A stretch of DNA of 64,000 bases from UBA2402 sp037139735 (GTDB lineage Bacteria > Planctomycetota > Phycisphaerae > Phycisphaerales > UBA1924), in NCBI GenBank assembly GCA_037139735.1, contig JBAXFU010000004.1, positions 1 to 64,000 of the forward strand. Reading direction: 5' to 3'. The notes below the pieces were generated by a model. The model had not been told where the DNA came from and ran no database searches. It saw nothing but the letters and a program-made list of their open reading frames with translations. Each line of letters opens with the position of its first letter. Position 1 is the first letter of the stretch. Shown here one piece after another: positions 14,214 to 22,900 of the stretch. The translations under genes were made by a program, and so were the position numbers.

Positions 14214-16253
14214 ATGCGGAACACGACTCTCGCTCCGTTGATCATGGCCGCCGCGACAGCATCCGGGTCATTGACGATGCCCGTGGCGGCCCATCCGCCT
14301 GAGGCCGCCGGCGGGAGCGAGGTCCGGCACCGACACGCGGATCCCGCCACGATGCGGAACTGGACCAACGTGCGGACCGGCGAGGTCGTTCGGGGTGCGT
14401 TCCTCGCCTCCCGCGGCGATTCGGTCAGGATCGAGCGGGAGAACGGCGATGTCGTCAGTTTCGACGTCGCCGAACTCGCCACGGCCGATCAAGCCGAAGT
14501 GGAGCGCCGGGCGGCCGAGGTGAAGGCGATCAACGAGCAAATCGTGGCGGCGGCGCTCCAACCCGCCGCGACGAAGGCTCCGGCCAAGCCTGCGGCGGAC
14601 CGGCCGATGCAGACGATCCCCTTCGATTCCTTCGCGCCCTTCGTCAAGACCCGATGGGACGACCGTTGGCTGTACATCGAGGGCGATGGGTTGCCCCACG
14701 CGCCGGCGGCGCATCCGATGATGGTCGGCATCACGGCGTGGCAGCAGCAAGTGCCGCTCCCGCAGGCCTACTCCGGTGACAACGCGTGGCAGGTGCCGCT
14801 CAAGCCCGAGTTGGCGGACAAGCCGGTTTCCGCCAAGGAGCAGTTGTTCCGCGGCGCGATCGCGATCGCCGCCAACGGCATTCCAATCTTCAACCCCATC
14901 AAGAACGACGGCCGGACCGACACGTTCCTCGCGGGCGAGTTGGATGAGTTCGGCGGACACTGCGGGCGGGGTGATGATTACCACTACCACGTCGCCCCTC
15001 TGGCCCTCCAGAAGGTGCTGGGGAAGGACCAGCCCTTGGCCTACGCGCTCGACGGGTTTCCGATCTACGGATACTTCGATCCCGCGGCCAAGAAGGGCGA
15101 CGACAAGTGCTGTCCGCTCGGCGGCGTCGAGAAACTCGACTGGATGAACGGCCACTTCGCCGCCCCGGCCGCGGGGGCCGAGCCCGGGACCAAGGGCGTG
15201 TATCACTATCACGCGACCGCGACCTACCCGTACATCAACGGAGGCTTGCGAGGCAAGGTGACGGTGAAGGAGGACCAGATCGATCCGCAGCCGCGAGCGA
15301 GTTCGCCGCGACCGGCGCTGCCGCCGCTGCGAGGGGCGAGGATCACGGGATTCACCCGCGACGACGAGCAGAAGAAGATGACGGTGACGTACCTGCTGGG
15401 CGGGAAGGCCCACTCGGTGTCGTACGCCATCGCCGCCGACGGTGCAGTGCGGTTCACCTTCACCGACGGCGACGGCACGCAGACGACCGAGACGTACCGT
15501 GGTCGCGAACGCGGCGGCAAAGGCGACCGTCCGCCGCGGGACCGCGAGGGGCGGCAGCCCCGAGGCGATCGTGGCCGCGACGATCGCCCGCCCGGCGACG
15601 ACCGCCCGCCGCCGCGAGAGGACCGTCCCCCGGGTGACGACCGTCCGCCCCCGCGCGATGGACAGCAGCGTCGGCCGCGTCGTGACGACCCGCCGCCCGC
15701 TCGTCCTGACGACGAGCGGCCCGTCGCGGCCCCGTCCGGCACGCTGCGGCTCACCAGTTCGGCGGTGGCCAACGGCGGCGCGTTGCCTGCGGAGTTCAGC
15801 GGCGACGGCGAGGGGGCCACGTTGCCGCTCTCGTGGACGGGGGCGCCCGAGGGGACCAAGAGCTACGCCATCATCATGGACCACACCGATCGCGACGGCG
15901 TGATCAAGACCTACTGGACTCTGTACGACATCCCCGGCGACGTCACGGCCCTGACGAAGAACGTGAAGGGAGTCGGCAAGCTCGGAGCGACGTGGAAGCG
16001 AGGCGAGACGTACGTGACGCCTCACTCCGCGGGGCGTGGCACCTTCACCTATACGCTTCACCTCTACGCGTTGTCCGCTCCGCCGGGCCTTGCCTTCCCG
16101 GGAGGCTCCGTGACCCGCGAGTCGCTGCTGGCGAAGATCAAGGACATCACACTCGGGACGGCCGACCTTCGGGTGACCTACAAACGGCTCGACAGCGGCG
16201 GCGAGGAGCCTCGCCCCCGTGACGGACATGACGGACGTGACGGCGGACGTTGA
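14214..16253 (+). CDS. Exported SHD1-YHYH-PEBP fusion protein
   Basis: A 679-residue exported protein with four parts. A signal peptide (MRNTTLAPLIMAAATASGS) is followed by an SHD1-like beta domain at about residues 45-95 (RTGEVVRGAF, DVVSFDVAEL). The YHYH domain spans about 150-365, with DDYHYHVAPLA near 255, ALDGFPIYGYFD and VYHYHATATYPY near 329. Residues about 430-505 are a disordered Arg/Pro/Asp repeat (DRPPGDDRPPPRED). A PEBP/Raf-kinase-inhibitor-like domain fills about 510-660 (LPAEFSGDGEGATLPLSW, TKSYAIIMDH). YHYH and PEBP domains are each of unclear function in bacteria; the His/Tyr motif suggests metal binding. ATG 14214 is preceded by GGGA at 8 bases. First gene of a four-gene run. 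Confidence 0.85.
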   Translation: MRNTTLAPLIMAAATASGSLTMPVAAHPPEAAGGSEVRHRHADPATMRNWTNVRTGEVVRGAFLASRGDSVRIERENGDVVSFDVAELATADQAEVERRAAEVKAINEQIVAAALQPAATKAPAKPAADRPMQTIPFDSFAPFVKTRWDDRWLYIEGDGLPHAPAAHPMMVGITAWQQQVPLPQAYSGDNAWQVPLKPELADKPVSAKEQLFRGAIAIAANGIPIFNPIKNDGRTDTFLAGELDEFGGHCGRGDDYHYHVAPLALQKVLGKDQPLAYALDGFPIYGYFDPAAKKGDDKCCPLGGVEKLDWMNGHFAAPAAGAEPGTKGVYHYHATATYPYINGGLRGKVTVKEDQIDPQPRASSPRPALPPLRGARITGFTRDDEQKKMTVTYLLGGKAHSVSYAIAADGAVRFTFTDGDGTQTTETYRGRERGGKGDRPPRDREGRQPRGDRGRDDRPPGDDRPPPREDRPPGDDRPPPRDGQQRRPRRDDPPPARPDDERPVAAPSGTLRLTSSAVANGGALPAEFSGDGEGATLPLSWTGAPEGTKSYAIIMDHTDRDGVIKTYWTLYDIPGDVTALTKNVKGVGKLGATWKRGETYVTPHSAGRGTFTYTLHLYALSAPPGLAFPGGSVTRESLLAKIKDITLGTADLRVTYKRLDSGGEEPRPRDGHDGRDGGR

Positions 16254-16318
16254 GTCGCCTGTTTCCGCGTGTGATGTCGTTTCCACGCACATGAGCCCGG
16301 TTCGCGAACGTCAGCACC

Positions 16319-18028
16319 ATGATCCCAGTCATTCCATCGATCCTCGTCGCCTGTGCCGTGATGTCGATCGGCCTGCCCGCTTCGTCGGCCCAGCCGCAGT
16401 CTTCGCCTTCGTCCAACCCGGCCGACTCGGCCAGGCCTCGGGGGCGTGACGGCCAACCGGGCGGAGGCGGTCGCGGGAGGGAAGGCGGCCGCGGCCTGCT
16501 CTCGGAGATGAACACGTTCAAGACCGATGTTCCGGCGCATTCGCGGAACATCATTCTCGTCCGTCCGACGCACGACTCGATGACCGTCAGCGTCGTGAGC
16601 AATGGCGGCGAGGTGGGGTACGTCGAATGGGCCAAGGCGCCCTCGGCCGGCAGCCCGGCGGACGTGACGGAGTTTCCGCAGCGATCCAAGGCGGAGACGC
16701 TCAAGCCCGGCGAACCCCTCAATGTCGTCCTCGAAGGATTGTCGTCGGGGAACCGCTACGCCTATCGATGGCGGAGCAAGGCCGTCGGCTCGTCGGCCGA
16801 GGCGCCCTTCGAGATCGACACAACCCGCTTCTTCGTCACCCCGCCCCCGATCGGCGGGGGCGCGACGGGATCGCGGACCTTCAACTTCTCGATCATCGCC
16901 GATTCGCATCTCGATCCGGCCATGACGCCTTTGGTGTACGAGCAGGCGTTGCTCGATGCGCTCAAGGGCGGGGCGGCGTTCCACGTCGACCTGGGCGACA
17001 CCTTCATGACCGACAAGCGAGGTCGAGACTTCCAGGGAGCGTTCCCGCAGTACGTGGCGCAGCGGTACTACTTCGGGCGGTTGTGCCACTCGGCGCCCCT
17101 CTTCATGGTGCTGGGCAACCATGACGGCGAGGCCGGATACGCCGCCAGGGGCGAAGGCAACATCGCCGCGTGGTCGTACGGGAACCGCACGCGGCTCTTC
17201 CCGCCGCCGGTCATCGAGACGGGGCCCGGGGCGATGTACACCGGGCGCACCTCGATGAAGGATGGGGCCGGCGCCCACTATTACGAGTTCACGTGGGGTG
17301 ATGCGAAGATCATCGTGCTCGATCCATTCTGGTTCACCGTCGATCGCCCGCGTGGCGGCGGCGGCGGGAGGGGAGGCACCCAGGACGCGGACGTCGTCAA
17401 CACCGACGACAACTGGAGTCGCACGCTGGGCAAGGAGCAGTACGACTGGCTGACGCGCACGCTCGAGACCTCGACGGCCGCGTACAAGTTCGTCTTCATT
17501 CATCACCTCGTGGGCGGTCTGGGCCGCGCCGTTCGCGGCGGCATGGAGTCGTCGGTCTACTTCGAGTGGGGTGGGCAGAACGCCGACGGGTCTTCGGGGT
17601 TCGCGGCCCGCAGGCCCGGGTGGGCGATGCCCATTCATGACCTGCTCGTGAAGCACCATGTCGCCGCGGTATTCCACGGGCACGACCATCTGTATGTCCA
17701 TGCCGAGCGCGACGGCCTGATCTATCAATGCGTGCCGCAACCGGGCAACCTTCGTGGCAACACGCGTGCGGCGGAGATGTACGGCTACAAGGCCGGCACG
17801 ATTCTGGGCAGTCCCGGCTACCTGCGGGTGTCGGTGACGCCGGAGAAGGCGACGGTCGCGTTCGTGCGGTCGGCGTTGCCCGAGGGACAGGCGGAGGAAG
17901 GCGGTCGCGGGGGCCGCGGCGGCCGGGACGGACGCGAGGCCGCCCGCGAGGCCAATGGCGACATCGTTCGTTCGTACGACATCAAGCCCGCGAAGGCGGG
18001 CCCGACTTCGGGCAAGGAGGCGCATTGA
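16319..18028 (+). CDS. Exported calcineurin-like metallophosphoesterase
   Basis: A 569-residue secreted phosphoesterase. Signal peptide to about residue 24, then an RG-rich linker (GGGGRGREGGRG), an FN3-like beta domain at about 80-175 as in purple acid phosphatases, and the catalytic domain at 185-500. Metal ligands are visible as IIADSHLD near 194, VDLGDTF near 227, VLGNHDG near 265, FIHHLV near 394 and FHGHDH near 454, so the dinuclear site looks intact. The C-terminus has another RG-rich stretch (GGRGGRGGRDGR). Its TGA overlaps the next gene's ATG by one base. Substrate unknown: phosphomonoester or diester. Confidence 0.9.
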   Translation: MIPVIPSILVACAVMSIGLPASSAQPQSSPSSNPADSARPRGRDGQPGGGGRGREGGRGLLSEMNTFKTDVPAHSRNIILVRPTHDSMTVSVVSNGGEVGYVEWAKAPSAGSPADVTEFPQRSKAETLKPGEPLNVVLEGLSSGNRYAYRWRSKAVGSSAEAPFEIDTTRFFVTPPPIGGGATGSRTFNFSIIADSHLDPAMTPLVYEQALLDALKGGAAFHVDLGDTFMTDKRGRDFQGAFPQYVAQRYYFGRLCHSAPLFMVLGNHDGEAGYAARGEGNIAAWSYGNRTRLFPPPVIETGPGAMYTGRTSMKDGAGAHYYEFTWGDAKIIVLDPFWFTVDRPRGGGGGRGGTQDADVVNTDDNWSRTLGKEQYDWLTRTLETSTAAYKFVFIHHLVGGLGRAVRGGMESSVYFEWGGQNADGSSGFAARRPGWAMPIHDLLVKHHVAAVFHGHDHLYVHAERDGLIYQCVPQPGNLRGNTRAAEMYGYKAGTILGSPGYLRVSVTPEKATVAFVRSALPEGQAEEGGRGGRGGRDGREAAREANGDIVRSYDIKPAKAGPTSGKEAH

Positions 18029-18753
18029 TGAAGGTTCGACACGCATGCTGGCTCATCGGCGCGATCGGCGTCGTCGCGGTGCTCGCCGGATTGCACCAAC
18101 CCCGGCCTCCGCGCGACGGGCGTCGGCCCAGGCAGGACCAGGGGGGCGTCGTGAAGCCCGCGATGTCGGACACGAATCGGGCGTCGATGTACGCCGACAA
18201 CTGGTTCGTGATGTACATCAACGGCAAGCCGGCGGCGGTGGATTCGATCGACTTCCTGCCGCACAACGTGGTGTCGGTGGACCTGCTGCCCGAGTACCCG
18301 ATGACGATCGCGGTGCTCGCGAAGGACAACGCGGATCCGAAGACCGGGTGCGAGTACGGGAATCACATCGGGGACGGCGGGTTCATCCTGAAGTTCGCCG
18401 ACGGCACGGTCACCAACGCCTCGTGGAAGGCCAAGTGCTTCCATCACGGTCCGATCGACCGCGACACGGCGAACCCCAAGGTGCGGACCGAGCCCATCCC
18501 CGACCACTGGTTCGCGACCGACTTCGACGACAGCGGCTGGGCCGCGGCCGTCGAGTACGCCGAGGATCGAATCCAGCCCAAGGAGCCCTTCTACCAGCAC
18601 GACTTCAAGGGTGCTTCGTGGATCTGGACGAGCGACCTGGACCTTGACAACACGGTCGTGTTCCGCACCCGCATCACGCGGGACGGGTGGAAGCCGCGGT
18701 GGACCACCAAGCCGGATCTGTCGATCACGGATGTCCCCGGACTCGGGAAGTGA
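18028..18753 (+). CDS. Exported Trp-rich domain protein of unknown function
   Basis: A 241-residue product with an N-terminal signal anchor (ACWLIGAIGVVAVLAGL). The remainder has features of a beta-sandwich binding domain (NWFVMYINGKPA, DHWFATDFDDSGWAAA, SWIWTSDLDLDNTVVFRT), reminiscent of galactose-binding-like folds that cap secreted enzymes. No catalytic motif is seen. AGGAGG lies 7 bases before the ATG, and the start overlaps the phosphoesterase stop (TGATG), so translation is coupled. Likely a binding partner of the neighbouring phosphoesterase or sulfatase. Confidence 0.7.
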   Translation: MKVRHACWLIGAIGVVAVLAGLHQPRPPRDGRRPRQDQGGVVKPAMSDTNRASMYADNWFVMYINGKPAAVDSIDFLPHNVVSVDLLPEYPMTIAVLAKDNADPKTGCEYGNHIGDGGFILKFADGTVTNASWKAKCFHHGPIDRDTANPKVRTEPIPDHWFATDFDDSGWAAAVEYAEDRIQPKEPFYQHDFKGASWIWTSDLDLDNTVVFRTRITRDGWKPRWTTKPDLSITDVPGLGK

Positions 18754-18788
18754 CGCTGGAAGGATCTCAACAAAGAGGAAGCAGCACG

Positions 18789-20450
18789 ATGCCCAAGTCG
18801 TTCATCGGATACCTCATGGCGGCATCGGTCGCCTGTGTGTCGGGCGTGCCGGGGGTTTCAGGCGCCGCCGAGCCGCCCACGGCCGTGGCGAAGGGTCGCC
18901 ATCCGAACTTCGTGTTCTTCCTCGGCGAGGGGCAGGGGTGGTCGAGCACGTCGGTGGTGATGGACAGTCGTTTGCTCGACGCGCCGCCGGTGCCGGGCCT
19001 GACGCCCCATCTGGAGCGACTTGCCGCCGAAGGTGCAAGGTTCAGCGACTTCTACGTCACGGCACCGCGGTGCACGCCCGCGAGGGCGTCGTTCTTCACG
19101 GGCATCGGTGCCGCGAAGTTGCACATGACGTACGTGAACGAAGGGGGCGGCGAGCGTCGGGGCGAGCAAGGTGGTGGCGGTGGCGGTGGCGGTGGTGGTG
19201 GTGGCGGTGGTGGTGGTGGCAGGGGCGGAGCCGGCGGCGGCCGCCGCGGAGCCGAAGGGGGCGAAGGCCAAGCGCCGCCGCCCCGCGAACCGCTCATCCT
19301 TCGCATGATCGCGCCCCCATCGGAGAAGGAACTGCCCCAAGAAGTCCGCACCACGGCCGAGGTGCTCCGCGAGGCCGGCTACGCGTCGGCCCACCTCGGC
19401 AAGTGGCACGTCGGCCGATCGAACCCTCGCGTGCACGGCTTTGAGGTCAACGACGGCGCGAACAGCAACGTCGGTCCCGGCAACAACCGCGAGCCCAACC
19501 CCGAGGAGGGCATCGCCATCACCGACAAGGGCATCGCGTTCATCACCGAGCAGGTGAAGGCCGGCAAGCCCTTCTTCGTGCAGATGTCGCACTACGGCGC
19601 GGGCAAGGAGTCGGAGGCGACGCCCGAGTCGCTCGCGGAGGTGCGAGACCTGCTCGAGAAGAGCGGCATGAAGGCGGCCCGCGAGAAGGAGCTCGTGCGT
19701 CTTGCCGCCATCCGCGACATGGACAAGGCCATCGGTCGCGTGATGGCGACGCTTCGGGAGCTCGGCGTCGCCGACAACACCGTCATCGCCTTCAGCACCG
19801 ACCACGGGTCGCCCGGCGGCGGGGGCGGCGGTCCCCGCGGCACGGCTGCCAATCCGCCTCTTGCCGGCGGCAAGGGCAGCGTCCGCGAGGGCGGCGTCCG
19901 CGTGCCCATGATCATCGCCGGCCCGGGCATCAAGCCCGGCCTCGTCAGTCACGTCCGGGCGACGTGCATGGACCTGCTCCCCACCTTCGCCGACATGGCG
20001 GGCGCGCCCATCACCGTGGCGGCGGCCCATCGCGACGATCTGACCAGCATCGAGGGCGGCAGCCTGGTCGAGGTGCTCAAGGGCTCGGAGAACGCGGCCG
20101 TCAAGCGGCCCCGCGACGAGATCTACATCCACTTCCCGCACTACGACCTGGGCAACGGCGGTCCGGCGTCGGCCGTCTACATGGGGCCGTACAAGTTCAT
20201 GCGCAACGACGACAGCGGGAAGCGATACCTCTTCAATCTCGAGAGGGATCCGAGCGAACTCAAGGACCTTGCCGCGGAGATGCCCGAGCGGGCCGGCGAC
20301 ATGGAAGCCAAGCTCGACGCCTATCTCAAGGCGATCGATGCGCCGGTGGCCAAGCCCAATCCCGCGGCCGGCGGCGATCAAGGCGGGGCCGCCACGCCCC
20401 CCGAGCGGGAGATTCGCCCGCGTCGACGAGGCGGAGCGGGCGGAGGCTGA
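18789..20450 (+). CDS. Exported sulfatase with altered first metal motif
   Basis: A 553-residue secreted sulfatase of the formylglycine-dependent type. The modification motif CTPAR begins at Cys95 (TAPRCTPARASFFTG) and is intact. Other family features are present: HLGKWHVG near 205, STDHGSPG near 337 and PLAGGKGSVREGGVRVPMII. Unusually, the N-terminal strand reads HPNFVFFLGEGQGW where most sulfatases have two adjacent Asp that bind calcium. A run of 17 Gly begins at residue 128, followed by more RG-rich sequence, and the C-terminus is again RGG-rich (RPRRRGGAGGG). It lies 35 bp after the previous gene. An sulfatase-maturing enzyme is not seen in this window. Confidence 0.85.
   Translation: MPKSFIGYLMAASVACVSGVPGVSGAAEPPTAVAKGRHPNFVFFLGEGQGWSSTSVVMDSRLLDAPPVPGLTPHLERLAAEGARFSDFYVTAPRCTPARASFFTGIGAAKLHMTYVNEGGGERRGEQGGGGGGGGGGGGGGGGGRGGAGGGRRGAEGGEGQAPPPREPLILRMIAPPSEKELPQEVRTTAEVLREAGYASAHLGKWHVGRSNPRVHGFEVNDGANSNVGPGNNREPNPEEGIAITDKGIAFITEQVKAGKPFFVQMSHYGAGKESEATPESLAEVRDLLEKSGMKAAREKELVRLAAIRDMDKAIGRVMATLRELGVADNTVIAFSTDHGSPGGGGGGPRGTAANPPLAGGKGSVREGGVRVPMIIAGPGIKPGLVSHVRATCMDLLPTFADMAGAPITVAAAHRDDLTSIEGGSLVEVLKGSENAAVKRPRDEIYIHFPHYDLGNGGPASAVYMGPYKFMRNDDSGKRYLFNLERDPSELKDLAAEMPERAGDMEAKLDAYLKAIDAPVAKPNPAAGGDQGGAATPPEREIRPRRRGGAGGG
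19170..19220 (+). repeat. (GGT/GGC)17 simple repeat encoding polyglycine
   Basis: Seventeen consecutive Gly codons, all GGT or GGC, inside the sulfatase gene. Triplet periodicity means slippage would change linker length without shifting the frame. Confidence 0.9.
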
Positions 20451-20660
20451 TCGCCCCAAGCCGGTTCGATTCATGCCTTGATCCGCGGAGGCCGATGCCG
20501 CCATCGTTCGATGCGGATCTTGGTGCCCGCAGCGTGGCGGAGCCTGCGTGGCGGCGGCATCGGACGCGTCAGCGTCGACCGTCAGCCCGAGTGCGGCGCT
20601 TCGGGTGGCGTGCAATCCCTTGTCGCGAGGTCGTCGAGTGCAGGGCGAAGTCGACGAAGA

Positions 20661-20697
20661 AGATAAAACAACCGGGCCGGATGTGCTCCGGCCCGGT
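20661..20697 (-). terminator. Intrinsic terminator of the PhoX-like gene
   Basis: A perfect 11-bp stem (ACCGGGCCGGA, loop of 5) at 20671-20697 followed on the minus strand by TTGTTTTATCT. It lies 33 bp past the PhoX-like stop. It may also serve the sulfatase operon on the plus strand, where no U-tract is present. Confidence 0.85.
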
Positions 20698-20729
20698 CGC
20701 GAGACAGACGTATTGAGGAAGCAGTGCGA

Positions 20730-22247
20730 TCAGCGACGGCGGCGACCGGCGACCAGGGCGGCGAGCCCCAGGAGGCCCATCGAAGACGGCGCGGGGATGA
20801 CGGAGGGGTCGACGTACATCGCGAGGAGCTGGCCGCTCTCGACCAGTTCGCCGCCCAGCGACTTGTGGTTCTGCACGTCGAGCAGGTACCAGCCATCGCC
20901 GAGGAGGTCGCTGGCGTCCATGACGCCGGAGGACTCCTCATCGACGGTCTGGAAGTCCGCGCTGCCGCTCAGGAAGCGGGCAGGGTCGTGCTGGGCGATG
21001 AGCGCGAGGCCCTGCGAAGCGGTGTCGTAGAGCCACATCTTGCCCAGGTGCGCGTTGTTGCCGACATCCTCCTGCATCAGGATGCGGCCGAACTTGTCGA
21101 CGCAGAGGTTGTCGAGCATCTGGAATCCGGAGGTGCGGCCGTCGAGGAGCATGGTGACCGAGCCGCCGGCCTCCGGGTTGGAGATGTCGTCGAAGCGGAG
21201 GCGGTAGAGACGGCTGGCGCCGACCTGCGAGGTGGTGTTGACGCGGTCGGTGGTCACGAAGTAGAAGTCGTTCTCGAAGCCGGGCCGCGCGTCCCACGCG
21301 CCGTCCTCGGGGCGGAGGAACTCGGTGACGCCCGCGTTGGTGGAGGCGACCTGAAGCTCAGCGCCCGACAAGGAGCTGACGTCGCCGAGGTTCGCGGTAA
21401 CGAAGCGACCGGACACGCCGGCCGTGCGGGTCTCGGTCGTCAGGCCCTGAACGGCGATGCCGTAGAGGTTGCCGTTGGTCAGGCCCGCCCGCTGGATGTC
21501 GTTGCCCGAATCCGTCTTGTTGCCGACGTACATGTAGACCTGACCGGGGGTCGAATCGTCGTTGCCCATGACGATCGTCTTGGCCTGGGCCTTGGGGCTG
21601 GCGACGGAGTTCTCCCAAGAGAATCGACCGAGCTTGGGGAGTTGCCACGTGGTGTTCGCGTCGGCTCCAGTGGCGACGTGGGCGAAGGCGCGGCCTTCGG
21701 CGCCGCTCTCCTCGCCGTTCATGAAGATGCGGTTGGTGGTGCCGAGCCCGCCGAAGCTGTAGGCGCTCTGCGGAGCGAGATCGCCCGAGCAGAAGCGGGT
21801 GAACTGCGTCGTGCCGGAGGCGTAGCTCGTGCCGTTCCAGAGGTTGAGGCCGGCCGAGGAGGTCAGGTGGTCGCGTCCGGAGTTGACGGTGAGGTTGTTG
21901 ACGTCCGCGTTGATGTTCCAGCGCGAGACGAACGCGCCGGTGCTCCCGTGCGAACGGACGGAACCGGCGGTTCCGCCAATCTCGTGGTTCATGAGCAGGG
22001 ACATCGTGCCGTCGCCGTTCGAGAAGGCGCCCAGGCCGTCGGGAATGCCCGCCATCCGATAGCCGCCGATCGAGTCGCCGGTGGTGAAGATGCTCACCGT
22101 GCGCACCGCGCCGGGGGCGGGGCTCGTGCCGCCGCTGGTCGGAAGGAGGAAAGGCGTCTGGGAGCTGGAGGGTCCGGTGATCTGACCCATCGCCGCGCCC
22201 GCCGCCAACGCCAATGCCATCGCTGCAGTCATGGAAACTCGGTTCAT
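20730..22247 (-). CDS. PhoX-like exported protein with PEP-CTERM-type tail
   Basis: A 505-residue exported protein. The signal peptide (MNRVSMTAAMALALAAGAAM) is followed by a beta-propeller-type body with features of the DUF839/PhoX family: GYRMAGIPDGLGAF, LLMNHEIGG, MNGEESGAEGRAF near residue 150-200, and DNLCVDKFGRILMQED. PhoX enzymes are calcium-dependent phosphatases; others in the family have no known activity. The C-terminus (VIPAPSSMGLLGLAALVAG then RRRR) is a PEP-CTERM-like sorting signal with PAP in place of PEP, as seen in Phycisphaerae, suggesting export and membrane-associated processing. ATG 22247 has GGGAG 11 bases upstream. Confidence 0.75.
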   Translation of the reverse strand: MNRVSMTAAMALALAAGAAMGQITGPSSSQTPFLLPTSGGTSPAPGAVRTVSIFTTGDSIGGYRMAGIPDGLGAFSNGDGTMSLLMNHEIGGTAGSVRSHGSTGAFVSRWNINADVNNLTVNSGRDHLTSSAGLNLWNGTSYASGTTQFTRFCSGDLAPQSAYSFGGLGTTNRIFMNGEESGAEGRAFAHVATGADANTTWQLPKLGRFSWENSVASPKAQAKTIVMGNDDSTPGQVYMYVGNKTDSGNDIQRAGLTNGNLYGIAVQGLTTETRTAGVSGRFVTANLGDVSSLSGAELQVASTNAGVTEFLRPEDGAWDARPGFENDFYFVTTDRVNTTSQVGASRLYRLRFDDISNPEAGGSVTMLLDGRTSGFQMLDNLCVDKFGRILMQEDVGNNAHLGKMWLYDTASQGLALIAQHDPARFLSGSADFQTVDEESSGVMDASDLLGDGWYLLDVQNHKSLGGELVESGQLLAMYVDPSVIPAPSSMGLLGLAALVAGRRRR

Positions 22248-22483
22248 CGTGTCTTTCTCCCGCCATCCGAGCGGATCGATCCGCGGCGACGCGCCGAGGA
22301 GCGCTCCTGGAAGGCCGAACATGAAAGGCCCGTGCCTCTCCGGATGCGTCAGGATGAGGACAACATTGCGCTTCGGCTCGTTGAGGAGTGTGTTGTGCAG
22401 AGGTGAAGGTCGCGTGAGGGCGTCTTGACGAAACGACGGCGGGTCGCTCGTTCGACGGGGCGTCGCGTGCCGATAGTCGTGGC

Positions 22484-22888
22484 ATGGACTGGAAGACGTG
22501 GTACGACTCGCTGGAGAAGCCCTCGTGGACGCCCTCGCCGGCCTTCATCGGGATGATGTGGTCGATCCTCTACCCGATCATCCTCGTCACCTTCGGCTTC
22601 GTGCTGGTGCAAATGTCGAGGCGTCGCATCCCATGGCGGGTCGGGTTGCCCTTTGGCATCAACCTGCTTGCGAACATCGTCTTCACGCCCATCCAGTTCG
22701 GGCTGCGGAACCTGCCGCTGGCGAGCGTGGACATTCTCGTGGTGCTGGTGACGATTCCGTGGTTGATGGCGGCCATCTGGCGGCATCACCGGTGGGTGGC
22801 GGCTGCGCAGTTGCCGTACTTGGCGTGGGTGTCGACCGCGACGGCGCTGCAACTGAGCATCACGATCATGAACCTGGGGAGGGCCTGA
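22484..22888 (+). CDS. tspO: TspO/MBR family membrane protein
   Basis: A 134-residue protein with the TspO signature: WYDSLEKPSWTPSPAFIGMM at the N-terminus, followed by hydrophobic helices (WSILYPIILVTFGFVLVQM, LPYLAWVSTATALQLSITIM). The WxxLxKPxWTP motif and the length slightly under 160 residues fit the family, which binds tetrapyrroles and affects porphyrin and stress responses. It lies 12 bases from the convergent malic enzyme stop and is probably monocistronic. Confidence 0.85.
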   Translation: MDWKTWYDSLEKPSWTPSPAFIGMMWSILYPIILVTFGFVLVQMSRRRIPWRVGLPFGINLLANIVFTPIQFGLRNLPLASVDILVVLVTIPWLMAAIWRHHRWVAAAQLPYLAWVSTATALQLSITIMNLGRA

Positions 22889-22900
22889 CGGCCGCGGGCG

